NCBI GenBank assembly: GCA_011319805.1
Contig: SJRY01000257.1
Span: 124,001 to 188,000, forward strand
Direction of reading: 5' to 3'
Source: Macrocybe gigantea
Lineage: Eukaryota > Basidiomycota > Agaricomycetes > Agaricales > Callistosporiaceae
Length of the DNA stretch: 64,000 bases
In this document: positions 12,411 through 23,372 of the stretch, piece after piece
Numbering within the stretch: the stretch's first letter is position 1
Layout: every line of letters begins with the position of its first letter
Program-made: the position numbers and the translations under genes
Notes under the pieces: generated by a model
What the model saw: the letters and a program-made list of their open reading frames with translations, nothing else
Told to the model about the DNA's origin: nothing
Database searches by the model: none

Positions 12411-14157
12411 ATGGACCTCACGCGGATCTCCGAACTCGCGCAGACTGGAAAAGTGAGTCGAATGCATCCGTGCCTCACGCGCAACTCGGAAACTCGCACT
12501 GACGAGAAACAAAGTACATGACTGGTGAATCTATCATGTTATAAACAAGTTCGAACCTTCTTTGAACACCCTCTGGGATTACAAGTCTCGGGCTTTGTCA
12601 TGCTGGCGAGTCCCATCTCTTTAATTCTTGCTGTTCGTCTTCGGTCCGCTTATGTGGGAACAGATATACGACTATCTCTTGACTTCCGGTCTTGAAGTAC
12701 GTATCACATATACTCCCGTCGTCGTCAACAATTCGAGCCTTGCCGAATAAGGTCGAGCTAATATGGAAATCACGATGGACCATCATGAAGATTCTGTACT
12801 TTCTTTCGCGGTATTCCGCATTCATTGACCTGCCTCTCGTCGTCTTCCGTACGTAGCGTCCCTCCTCCATGATCCCAATTTGTCTGAGAGAATTGCCTTG
12901 CCTTCCTGTAGGCAACGTAGCGCCCGAGATTTCCGACCAGGTACGTACAGTATACACACCTTTTAACAGCGGCTCATGTAAATAACCTTTTTTTCCAGTT
13001 ACGATTATGCTACATCATATTCTGCATAACTTGCGGTATGCTATTCCCGTAACCAGTGCAGGATTCAGAGATTGAACTTTTTTTTTCTGTTCCCACACCG
13101 ACCAGCCGCGCCAATGATCGGCTACGGTGCAGCAGAACGCAAGTTGCATCGCCTCCAATCTTTTCCATTCGTTGACCCGTAACTATCACTCTTGCACTAT
13201 CTACAGTCATCTTGATCTGGAGAACATACGCGCTCTGGGGAAATTCGCGAAAGGTCCTCATCTTCCTCCTAGTTATGTTCTCCGTAAGGAACCGCTCTGC
13301 ACGCTTGTCCTACAATCTTTGCAGCACTAGTTAACACTCGACGATTTTCCTCTGCCACTAGGCCGTCTACAGCGGAAACATCATATGCCTCGGGATATAC
13401 CTCCAGTCCGTCCAATGTGCGTAAATCGCGTCTCTGAAGCCATGTTTCCTCGGACGGAATGAACACGCTCTTCTCTTGGCCTCTTCCCCCAGTCGGACTC
13501 CCGCCTCCTGGCGTCACGGAGTGCTGGATCAGCAAGGCGAGCACGATCATCTTCGTGGCTTTCGCTCTGGTGGTCATCGCAGAAACGAGTCCGTTCCCTC
13601 CACTTTTCCAGTTGCTTCATCTCTGGAAAAACTCATGTTAAATGGTATTTTCCGTCCCCGCAGTCATCATGTCTCTGACGCTCTGGATCGGGTTCAAGAG
13701 GTATAGACATAGCCATAATCAGCTGATCAGGACACTCTACCGAGACGGTATCTTGAGCTATATATATATGTTCCGTAAGTCGATCCTTGTTATGCTGCGT
13801 TTCGGCGCTGAATGTGATGGATCAGTGATTTCAATCGTGAATATCATCATTAGTGTGACGGGACCGGTAAGCGCTGCTCATTCGTATGTCGAACTCGCCG
13901 AACGAGTATCTTGAAAACAGCAAGAATTCGTAGACGCCATGAACGAGTTAGTTCTTTGCATATTATCGCATTCTTCCTTTTCCACATCTCAACGCGCATC
14001 CAGGTTCCAACGGGCGCTGCAGAGCGTACTGTCTACTCGGATTATTTTACACGTACGCCAGGCTGCCCTAGCTGAGTCAACAGGTACAACTTCGGACACC
14101 GTAGTGTCAGAGCTACGGATCCGGCCACCAGCGAGTCACCTGTCATTAGACAATTGA
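12411..14157 (+). CDS. DUF6533 seven-helix membrane protein
   Basis: A basidiomycete family of multi-spanning membrane proteins of unknown role, somewhat like fungal seven-helix receptors in topology. Recognisable pieces in many small exons are VELIWKSRWTIMKILYFLSR (about 12751), YSAFIDLPLVVF, LRLCYIIFCITC, VILIWRTYALWGNSRKVLIF (about 13208), AVYSGNIICLGIYLQSVQ, VTECWISKASTIIFVAFALV, VIMSLTLWIGFKRYRHSHNQ, LIRTLYRDGILSYIYMF, and the family's typical end QRALQSVLSTRIILHVRQAA. Exons are 60-130 bases, separated by introns of about 50 bases. The start MDLTRISELAQTGK is a short first exon. Assignment to the family is firm; individual splice sites are not. The N-terminus before about 12540 is the weakest part. 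Confidence 0.82.
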
Positions 14158-14316
14158 TGTCCTGTCGGTTACTGTACAATGCGATGCTATAAAGGAAAAT
14201 GTGGTCCTTTGGAGAAGCTAGACTTTATTAGGGAGCATTCCCTACATGAAGCACAAAACGGATTCGACAGCAAAGGAACACATATAGCAAAGGAAGCAGA
14301 CGTGAAGAAGTTTACC

Positions 14317-17307
14317 TCAAGTCTTCAGCCAGCGACGACATTCCTCCATCGCTGTCTGAGACAAAGAAAATTGACCAATTTCTCAAAAGAAGTAGTTGTA
14401 CAACGCCTCACCTGTGTGGTGCCCAGAACAATCTCGAAGTCTCGCAGGACACCCTCAGCCTCCGCTTCAGCAAGCTCAACCCGCTCTTTCGCCAGCTCTT
14501 CCCCTCTCCCTCGCCTGCATGCTTCGATATTCCATTCGGCCTCGTATTCGTACCTGTAGACCGAACAGCATATAACCGACTCTATCACTGCTGCTGCAGT
14601 GAGGAGAGAAAGGGAAAAACGCAAGACATCGGGCTCTAGAACCGTGCTGTAGTGGCATCGGAAGTAGAGCAGACAATAAGCGTACTAAGGAGGTTATCGA
14701 AAAGCCTCTGCCACGTTAGTTTCTTGACATTATTCCAACTACCTTCGAAGGACAGCAATTGGCGGAGAGACGGAAGTGCATTCCATAGCTCATCGATAAC
14801 CTTCTGAGGTGTGTCCCCGAGTGCGTATGAGAACGCTTCAAGAATATCCCGTTGTGACGTCTGACGGGGTGACATAGATAGGATACAACCGAGAATAGGC
14901 TGCGGAACCAACCTCCAGATCTTCGAATGTCAGTGCATGGGGTGCCAACTCCCGGAAATGACGCGCATATATGGGCAAGTTCGGCTCAAGGTAGTCACGA
15001 TGATACTATAGATCGCAGAAGAGATGAGCATCTCAAGCCAAAGAAAAATTCACACCTTAACACTCAAAGCTAAACAGGCGACTGCGATATCCCAAATGAC
15101 TAGTTCCTCCCCGTCTTCAGTGAGGCTGCGAGTGTGCGATTGTGTGTTTGCTTTCGCAATGTCCAGCAAGACTTCCTTCTCCAACGCGAGCCTGGAATCA
15201 CCCATGGTGATATAGAAGTATCGAAGGAACATATAAGCCGCGTGAAAACGCGTTTCTGGAGAAGTTGACAGTTGATCGAACAAATCTGGAATTCGGGGTG
15301 AAGTGGTCTCAGAAGCGGAAGTAGTCATGGAAGAGTTTGAGGATGATCGTGCAATATCAGACGTAATGCTAGAGGTAGAACAAGACGGCATGAGAGGCTT
15401 GGTCCATTCACGGCTCAAGATTTGTTCGCATTGGCTATTGGCAGGCGTGGCCTGTCAAAACTGACGTGAGTAACGAAATAAAGCGCATCTAAAACACAAA
15501 CGGTCAGAATCCAATGAATAATTCTCTCCCTCAACGAAGCCCCCAGCCCTAGCACATGCTCCCAAACCAGCAATGGTCGAGCGGGAATGCCCTGTGCCTT
15601 GAGCATCTCTTCATGGTGGTCTAATCTGTCAGATAGAAAGGGACTGGCCAAGCCATCGAGATCGCGGATACAAAATTCACGGCTCAGGTATCTAGCGAGA
15701 CGAATTTTCGCGCTCGTCTCGGGCGTGAGAGGTAAGGAAGGGACGTGATCGGGTGGTGGGGCAATGATGGGAGCGACGAAATACAGATCTTTGTTGTTCT
15801 GAAAGGCATCGCTGAGGTGTTGCCCACGACTGGGAGGCGTGGAAGACTCGGGCGTGCTTGGCACAGTAGGAACCCAGACGGATGAAGGTGTCTTGAAAGG
15901 CGTGAAGAAAAACGACAGATGAGGGTACAGAAAACATGGCACGAACAACAGTTCTAATGTCTGACTTCAACGATGCCGCCTTCCTCAAGCTTGCTGGCTG
16001 CGTTGCGAAGTGTCGAGATTGTCGAGGCTCAGATGAATGATAATTTGTTCGACTTCTCTTCAGCGGTGGCTCGCTCGTGGGCGAGACGTCATGTGCACTC
16101 GTTTGACCAATAACAGAAGCTTGGGTATTACCGAGCCCAGCAGGGGTTAGTGATTCAATCCTACAGGCGAGCGAGTCAGTACCATTTCCATACTTTCCTC
16201 ATTTATTCTGTACCGAGAAACTGTTTTTGCTTGTGAAGAGTCGATAATGGGCAAGCGGCATCGCTTAAGAGAACGCGGAGAGTGAACGCAGCTCTCTGGA
16301 GGCGAAGCAAACACGATGGTTCCTAAATCTGCGCTACATGAAGTTTGATCCAACTCGTCTGAGACGTCAGCTGTGTTTTCCGTAAAAGCAGTGAAAAGAT
16401 CTTTTTCGCTACTATCGGAGGTGCGAAGAATCCCACGCGAGGCGAACTTGCCGCGCCGAGGACTGCCAAGACTAGTGGTAGCTGATTCTGAGTATTCCAA
16501 AGAAGAGCCTTCGTTCTTCGTCGAGATGTGGAGCTTCAGTCTATTGCGTGAAGTAATTTTCTCCTGTTGCTCTTTGAGGACGACCAAAAGGCGCTGACGG
16601 AGCTGTTCAGCAAACTGATGGGAATTTTCGCCATTCGCTAGCATTTCCGTTCCGAGACCTGGAGAGTACGACCCAGCACCAGAGTGGACTTGAGACGTTT
16701 CGGACGTGTAAGATCCATGTTCAGTGTTGGCAAAGAGAGAAGTCCGTTCAGACAAGTCAGAATTTGGAGAGTCAGGTTCGGGTCCGGAGATACCGCTCGA
16801 GATGCATAGCTCGCTCGTGTTGTGGCACAGATGTATTTCGTCACCACGATTGAGACCCACGGCGGTGTGTTGAGAAGACGACAAGACTTTGAAAGGCGAT
16901 GAAGACCAAACAATAGGCGAAGATGACTGATTATCCGGAGAGGAATTTCCGGTATCTAGCGAACGTTTCCAATCGGCATTCCGGACGCAAGCATTGCCGA
17001 AACTCATCGCCTGAGCTCCATTGAGGCGCATATAGAAGGTTTTTTCTTCGTTATCTGCCCCATCAGACGATATACACCGATAAGTAAAAGACATCTTAAG
17101 CGAAGCTTGAGAAATTGGAAAAATTGCTATTTTTTTTTGTTCAACCTCGTCTCCGGGAGTAGAACGAAAGCACAGACCAGAGAACTCCGAGAACGGAAGA
17201 AAATTATGCTGCAAGGCGATTTCAAAGAAGGACAAGAGCAGAGGCTCAGAAATGGAGCATGGTCGAAGTTGCGGTTCAAAAGAGATTGTTGGTGCCGTTG
17301 GTCCCAT
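14317..17307 (-). CDS. Cyclin-like domain protein with long low-complexity N-terminus
   Basis: The 3' half encodes a cyclin-box-like helical domain: RERIIHWILTVCVLDALYF, PETRFHAAYMFLRYFYIT, IWDIAVACLALSVK, YHRDYLEPNLPIYARHFREL, QRDILEAFSYALGDTPQKVI, ELWNALPSLRQLL and SLSLLTAAAVIESVI. It ends in a charged helix and stop at 14317. Such basidiomycete proteins resemble cyclins; a cell cycle role is inference. An intron from the codon after LSVK (about 15053) to 15002 and one at about 14941-14890 fit well. Upstream, a 386-codon serine-rich frame (17307 to 16147) begins MGPTAPTISFEPQLRPCSIS and may be the N-terminal exon of the same gene or a separate gene. A join from about 16171 to about 16060 keeps the frame, which is why they are combined here. 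The N-terminal half has no known domain. Confidence 0.6.
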
Positions 17308-17742
17308 ATCCTTACGTAACTGGGGACAGACTACATCTGCCCAAGGTGCAATGTTAAAAATGTCACTATGGATATTGGTAGACGATGTTAACGTCCAGAA
17401 AAATCGGGTTCTAACGCGTCGATTCAGAGCTCTGCGACGGCATACAAATTACCAACCGAGCGGCGTGGCTTGACCTTGACTGCCAATCCGCTTGCAAAAG
17501 TGGTGGTTCGTAATGATCTCCTTTCCACTTTTTAAATTGCTCGCCACGAAGCACCAACTCCCGAGGGCTTAGGTCTCATCGAAGACATAGAGCTGAAACC
17601 TCACTGCGTCCGCCGAGACATACCGAACCTGGAATGACATCAACAACTCTATGGTCCTGGAACGCCATGTCGCACCTAGCTTATAAAAACACGTCGCGAA
17701 AACGGCGGCTTGTTTGAGCTTCGAACTTTGTGACACTCTAAA
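17308..17742. other. Divergent promoter region
   Basis: Separates the cyclin-like gene (minus) from the first lectin gene (plus). No coding sequence is supported. A TATA element sits close to the lectin start. Confidence 0.5.
17682..17688 (+). promoter_or_regulatory. TATA box of lectin gene 1
   Basis: TATAAAA lies 55-61 bases before the ATG at 17743, with a pyrimidine-rich stretch between them. Confidence 0.55.
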
Positions 17743-18397
17743 ATGGCCGAATCCAGCATCACTCCCGGAAACAAGTACAAGGTCACCAACGCCAAGTCTG
17801 GCACGGTGTTGGATCTCTCTGGCACCGACAACAAGTCAAGTACGTCGTCGTTATCCACCATGACCAGGAGCCGCCAACTTCCCTCTCATCTGACCAGTCA
17901 TCGGGTTCGGCTACCACCAAGGCCCCAATCAGCAGGTAAGCCTGTGAGACCCACCCGCAGTCGCACCGCTGACCCCGACCCGAATCAATTTAGTGGGTCA
18001 TGGAGCGATCCCAGAACGGATGGCAATTCAAAAACGCGGGGAACAACCAGTATCTCAACATAGACGGGGAACCGCGCGACGGCACTCCCGTCATTGGCAG
18101 TCAAGACGCGAGGGAATGGCACATCTGGCCTGACGAAAAGAACAGTTCCGTTTTCCGGTGAGTGTCTCTTTCCATGACATTGTGCTCGCAAGCTTACCGC
18201 GGACGGCGCTCAGCATCTGTGTCCCTAACACGACCGAAAACTTGGACCTCTCTGGCCACGGCAATTCGGCTGATAATACGCCGATCACTTTGTGGAACAA
18301 GTGGGAGGGTGAACATCAGACTTGGAAATTCGAGCAAGGTAGGTTCACAAAACATTCGGTAATCCCCTGAGAGTTAACCGTTTCCGCGTCAGTCTGA
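17743..18397 (+). CDS. Ricin B-type (beta-trefoil) lectin 1
   Basis: A small cytoplasmic-type carbohydrate-binding protein of about 140 residues. Five exons are read: to 17839, about 17899-17935, about 17994-18158, about 18213-18336, and a last exon of two coding bases plus TGA (18393-18397). The three trefoil repeats show as GNKYKVTNAKSGTVLDLSG, GFGYHQGPNQQWVMERSQNG, NNQYLNIDGEPRDGTPVIGS, EWHIWPDEKNSSVFR, NLDLSGHGNSADNTPITLWN and EGEHQTWKFEQ. The QxW-like motifs NQQW and HQTW mark the family. No signal peptide is present, as in many mushroom lectins thought to act against grazers and nematodes; that role is inference. A related longer gene lies at 21865. Confidence 0.85.
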
Positions 18398-18906
18398 AGA
18401 ATAAAAAAGATTGGTTTGAAAGGGTTGCTACCAAAATAGTCTCCGAATCATCTTCGTATTTCAATTCTTCGGTCTCGTAATAAATGTCAAAAGTTTAACC
18501 TGTGTACAATATGTACAGTACAGTATGTATTCGACCTCCATTCCCATATCCCTGGGCAGTCGCGACCATCACCCACGAAACGGTTCACTGAAAGTCGAAG
18601 CATCTTGTCAGTCGTTTTGCTGCTAACTAGCTCGCGAAAGCTATGTTTCCCGTCGCTCACGAGACTGTATGGCCGCCCTCTGTATGGACAGCTCACCTTC
18701 AGAAACCTAAGGCCGACATTGCGCTCATCATGAACAGGGATTTCGTAAATTACATAAAGTGGGAATACAGAAGATAATCAATCTATCAACGTCGAGGGAT
18801 CTGACAGTACTCAGCGTGCGGTTTGATGGCCGGTGTAATTGCAGCGTTCAAAACTGGAATGCATCCATCGGATTGTACCAGAGAAATCACGAAAGAATGC
18901 CCATTC
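18398..18906. other. Intergenic region between convergent lectin 1 and DIM1
   Basis: Holds the 3' UTRs of the two genes. No gene is supported. Confidence 0.5.
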
Positions 18907-19615
18907 TTAATATCGGTAGCGTGTGGAATAATCTTCGTTGAGGAGCAGAAGAAGCAATTAGGAACTAGAAACGGACGCATGATCAAAGGCATCGGCATAC
19001 CTTTCGGAGACACGACCAGACCACGTCCTTTTGATGCTCCACGGTAGACAGTCTCGATAATGTCGATCATCTGCTGGCACATAAGTACATGTGGAATCTA
19101 GCAGAGTAAGCGACTGACCTCTTGTTTGTTATCCATAGCCCAGTTACTGTCGGAATTCCTCATGAGCCAAATGTTCAATGAAGGTGTGTACGATCCTCAC
19201 ATTTTGTTGTTATTACCAGTTCCGAGGTCTATCATTATGTGCTTATTCCTAAAAGCTCGGTAAGCGAAAGACGGGGAAGAGCATGTAATCGTTAATGACC
19301 TATAGAAGAACATGACTGTACACGGGTCGTACAACTCGTACATCTGAAGGCATATGAGAATGTCAATAACGACATATGGTCAGTCAGATTCACCCCACTT
19401 GCCTTGTTAAAATCAGGCACTTCAGTGATGTCTACGAGATAGATGACCGCGAAGTTCTGCACTTTCTCAGCTACGGAATACAACGTTTCATCCATTGTCA
19501 TGCATTGTGGGTCCCAGTCATGTCCGAATCGAATAACGACGACGCGATCTTCCTCGGACTTGATAGCTTCGTCAACGTGCCATCCGGAGGGCAGATGAGG
19601 GAGGAAATAAGACAT
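18907..19615 (-). CDS. DIB1: DIM1/DIB1, U5 snRNP 15-kDa thioredoxin-like protein
   Basis: A core component of the U4/U6.U5 tri-snRNP, in the nucleus, needed for pre-mRNA splicing. It has a thioredoxin fold but no redox activity. The start MSYFLPHLPSGWHVDEAI and the block VVVIRFGHDWDPQCMTMDET are diagnostic, followed by NFAVIYLVDITEVPDFNK, MYELYDPCTVMFFYR, NKHIMIDLGTGNNNKINWAM, QEMIDIIETVYRGASKGRG and the end LVVSPKDYSTRYRY. Five or six exons with introns of 50-110 bases are required; the last intron runs from GTATGC (about 19001) to the AG at about 18932. The protein is the usual ~142 residues and appears intact. Confidence 0.97.
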
Positions 19616-19859
19616 GTTGATTTGCAACGATGGTGGTTAAGAGCCAGGATCGGCGTTTGCCCAACATATCCAAATAAACGAGACAAAACAGCTACCCCGC
19701 GTCTGTTCTTGGGTCAACAACATTCCTTGTCCCCACTTTTCACAAATCAGCGGTACCGGAGATTAATTTAGAGTCTCGTCGCTCATTTATTCTCGCCATT
19801 CCAGAACTCATTACCCTCTCTGGCCCCAGCAGCGCTTTTTGACAGTCTTCATACTCACA

Positions 19860-21266
19860 ATGCCGGGCGCAACCGCTAGCAACCCTCTGGTCATTTCGAA
19901 CCAAATTCCTCAGAAGACGTCAAGACTCGGCGCGTTTATTCATGGGCTCCCATCTGAATTACTTCAGCTAATCTTTGCGTTGGCATATACCGACCACGAT
20001 AGCATTCGGGAGCGCATGCGCTTCGCCATCTGTCTGTCACAGGTATCTCGTCTATGGCGCCAAACTGTCTTCGCCTTCAGCATGCTGTGGCGAGAGATTG
20101 AAGTCCGAGCGCCGTGGAAACCAGACGTCATATCGCGCTTCTTGGGCCGGACAAGCACGCACTTGATTGACATGCATGTATATCTCGCGGCAGACGCGAT
20201 CACCGGGGACAATCCATCCGTCGACTTAGATGAGCTCTGCTCTGTCCTGCGCTTCCACGCCTGGCGGTATCGCACCATTGATATTCAGACAGCGTTTGTT
20301 GTCAGCTATCGGGCGCCGGTAGTTTCAAAGTTTCTGGCCTGCTTTTCAGGGCTCGAAACGCAGAATTTGGAGCAATTCACAATTTCTGGCATTTCTGTCC
20401 GTCTTCCGGACCACCTTCCCGCTGATTTACGCTTTTTCACTCCCATGTTGCGTGGCTTGCGATTACATGAGGCTAGTCTGCTACACTCTTATTTCACGCT
20501 GGGCGGGATCACGTCCTTGACATTATGTCCATCTGTCTCCGTTGGCCCGACGGAAATACAGCATTGTCTGAGTTCATGCTCAAGCTTAACGAAGCTCGTA
20601 ATATACGATGCCTCTTTTCTCGAATCCCGAGAGGGCAGCTTTTCAAACCTCAACTTACCAGAACTAACGACATTATGGATGTTCGGGCTCACCATTCCCG
20701 TTTCCGACTTTCTGTCTTCCATCAGAGCTCCAAAGCTGGGAGAACTTTTAATTGCGCCTTTCTTCCGCCAGGACGTCTGGACCTTATTCGGGGCACCCGG
20801 CGAGAAGTTTCCCCTTCTTCATACCCTTACCTTGTCTCCCGCACAGCGGGACGCCTTTAACGCGCTTACCCTGGCCATCGAATGCTTTCCTTCCATAGAG
20901 CATCTCACCCTATCTCATATATACAGCCACTCATTCTCGCAGCTCTTCACCCGCAGTGCAATGGAAAGGGGCCTCGGTGTTGTGTGGCCACGCCTACAAA
21001 CGATATCGCTCCGCGACATCGATCACATCAACGAAAACGTGGTCACCAGCATGTTGTCCTTCCGCGCTAGTCAAGGATACCCATTGAAAAAACTTGCCCT
21101 GGACCCTGCCTCGTATCGCCGTATGACATGTATACCCCTGCTGAAGAACTGGTTGACCGTCGAAGAATACGATCCATGGGTGAAATATCAATTCGAAGTG
21201 AACGATCATGAGGATAAGTTTATTGGATCCTTGGAAGAGCGCTTGCAGCGATCTTTTGGGCAGTAG
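19860..21266 (+). CDS. F-box protein with leucine-rich-like repeats
   Basis: A single-exon protein of 468 residues. The F-box motif is near the start (LGAFIHGLPSELLQLIFALA, then RFAICLSQVSRLWRQTVFAF), which would bind Skp1 in an SCF ubiquitin ligase. The rest consists of irregular leucine-rich segments such as LRGLRLHEASLL, ITSLTLCPSVS, LTKLVIYDASFLES, LTTLWMFGL and LHTLTLSPAQRDAF, likely for target binding. The ATG at 19860 (context ACAATGCC) is preferred. An in-frame TTG 21 bases upstream is not a likely start. Large F-box families of this type are common and fast-evolving in agaricomycetes; the target is unknown. Confidence 0.85.
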   Translation: MPGATASNPLVISNQIPQKTSRLGAFIHGLPSELLQLIFALAYTDHDSIRERMRFAICLSQVSRLWRQTVFAFSMLWREIEVRAPWKPDVISRFLGRTSTHLIDMHVYLAADAITGDNPSVDLDELCSVLRFHAWRYRTIDIQTAFVVSYRAPVVSKFLACFSGLETQNLEQFTISGISVRLPDHLPADLRFFTPMLRGLRLHEASLLHSYFTLGGITSLTLCPSVSVGPTEIQHCLSSCSSLTKLVIYDASFLESREGSFSNLNLPELTTLWMFGLTIPVSDFLSSIRAPKLGELLIAPFFRQDVWTLFGAPGEKFPLLHTLTLSPAQRDAFNALTLAIECFPSIEHLTLSHIYSHSFSQLFTRSAMERGLGVVWPRLQTISLRDIDHINENVVTSMLSFRASQGYPLKKLALDPASYRRMTCIPLLKNWLTVEEYDPWVKYQFEVNDHEDKFIGSLEERLQRSFGQ

Positions 21267-21864
21267 GATCCAGCCCGTGAGTATTACGTCTCTGGTGTGC
21301 CGTTGTTTTGCTCATTGCTTTGTAGACGTTATCAAGGCTGGCTGCGGTCACGGTCTACGATACCCTCTATCTGTCGTTATGTGGAGTTGTGCTGATATTG
21401 CAAAAGATTCTCAGGCTGTGTAAGTCCAAACAACGCCTAATTAATGGCGTATTAATAAATTATCTCTTTCCCAGCTTAGTCGCTGCATGTAGAATCAATG
21501 CCCCAATTCTGTCTTATTTTTTTTTCTTGTCTTCTAACACGGATACCAACGTAGCAAATAAACCATTTTACGAACACTTTTATCGCCTTGTCGCTCAAGC
21601 TCATGTTTCCTCCGTGTTGTACATTCTGGTAAATTCGTTTCAGGTCTAGCTCGCAGAACCGTGTTGCCTTGATCACCATGCACATCTCATTCACATGCCA
21701 CAGCAAGGCGATGCAACCTCGAGTCTCGACCATGCTCATAAGATTATGCAACACGTGGTATCCATGCGGTTTCATCCTTCAAAATCGACAGCAGACATCC
21801 TCTGACTAGGATAGATACTGCACGAGACCCTTTCTTCGACATCCTAACTAGTTAGCAAGGAACT
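21267..21864. other. Intergenic region
   Basis: No gene is supported. It contains the 3' flank of the F-box gene and the promoter of lectin gene 2. Confidence 0.5.
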
Positions 21865-22926
21865 ATGACATTCCGCTCCATGTCCACCGCAGACGAAGAT
21901 TTATCTACTTTCACGTTCACGGGGATCTCACCGCGACAAAACGGCCTGAACGGAACGAATGGTCACGGCATGTCAACGCCAATACCATACAAAGTCCCGA
22001 CCGGGATCTATAAAATCGTAAATCATTTTAATGGCTCGGTGTTGGATCTGTCCGGGCAGGACAACAAAACGCTCATCGGTGAGTTTCTTTAATGAAATCA
22101 ACGGACTAGTCTTCATTCGTCTCCCTTGTTGGTTCGTGGGGCGAGCAGGTTTCCCAGCACATGGTGGATTGAATCAGCAGGTGCGTATTCATTCCTCTTC
22201 CTGAATTCCCGGAACATTAAATTCGACATATGGCTGAACAGTGGGAACTGGCTCCGCTCGGAAAGGGATACACAATTCGGAGTCTCTTCAATGGGAACTA
22301 CCTGACGTTGAACAACGACTTTCAGGAGGGGTGTCACTCGTCGCTTCGCCTTACCCCTCCAGCTGGGTTCTGGACGCCGCAGGGCCTGATCAGACTTACC
22401 AGTACGTCCTGCATCTTGAGAAATAAATCAACTGGATCTAATCAAAGTCGTACACAGTGTATCGTGGCCTGTAGGCACCTCGGGCAAGAAATACGTGTTC
22501 GATCTCGTGAACAAGGGCGAGTCGTGCAGCCCTGTGCAGCTGCGCGTCTCGACACCAGGTGACCCGTCGCAGCTCTGGCAGCTCGTCTGGCTGAGCAGCT
22601 ACGCAGGCGCACCCGTGTCGACCGCTGCTTCGGCGTCGTCGACGCGACCGACGACGCCCACTTCCATGCTGAACGGGAATGGGGGCGGCATCGGCGTCGG
22701 CATTGGAATCGGAACTGGTTCATATGGAAACGGTGCAGGCTTTAACGCGCTGAATGGGAACGGGAGTCGCCATGGCGTGGCGGAAACGATCGTCGCGGAT
22801 TTGGGATCGAACAAGTCCTCGACGGTGACCCTGACGCATGAGTCGAATGGAGATTTGACGATCACGACCACGACGACGGTGACGACTACGACGATGACGA
22901 GAGTTCCAAGGCCGAAGACGCTATGA
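21865..22926 (+). CDS. Ricin B-type lectin-like protein 2 with Gly/Asn- and Thr-rich tail
   Basis: The central domain resembles the lectin at 17743: PTGIYKIVNHFNGSVLDLSG, HGGLNQQ, WELAPLGKGYTIRSLFNGNY and, after the last intron, KYVFDLVNKGESCSPVQLRV and QLWQLVW. The shared words VLDLSG.DNK and NQQW show the relationship. Introns lie at about 22079-22147, 22182-22239 and 22399-22457. Unlike lectin 1 there is an N-terminal extension of about 45 residues and a tail of about 110 residues, first Gly/Asn-rich (NGNGGGIGVGIGIGTGSYGN) and then almost pure Thr/Val near the end (ITTTTTVTTTTMTRV). The tail's role is unknown. No signal peptide is obvious. Confidence 0.8.
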
Positions 22927-23372
22927 ACGCAATGAAGGGAGCTTGAGCGCGTTTTCTTTTTCTTTCTTTTTCCTCTTTCTATTTTCTTCCTTGTAGGTGG
23001 TGCCAGAGACATAACTTATTTTACCCGCAAACAATTTTTTCGAACCGTTCGTGTAGTATAGACGACCCCCTTCAGTATTGTCGTGCTAGTTTTCGCTTTG
23101 CAATTGCTAAATTACTCAAGCCATGGCTGACCTGCTTGGCTGATTCGGTGAACGTGGCCTGCAACCCAGAATTAGAGATCGAGCTGGCGTTCTGACGGAC
23201 AGCCGAGACCTTTCGGCTCAGTCCATCGGATAACGCGTCTGACCATTCCTGGTCATCTCCTTCCAGCTACTCGACTTGAATCAATCGTATTTCTGCCACA
23301 GTCGATTTGAAGTACAAAACAGTCTGAGAAGTAAAATTTCATAATTCTTCACGTCTTCACAGCTACGCCCGT
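22927..23372. other. Intergenic region, convergent 3' flanks
   Basis: Contains a T/C-rich run right after the lectin 2 stop (22951-22995), typical of a 3' UTR. No gene is seen. Confidence 0.5.
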
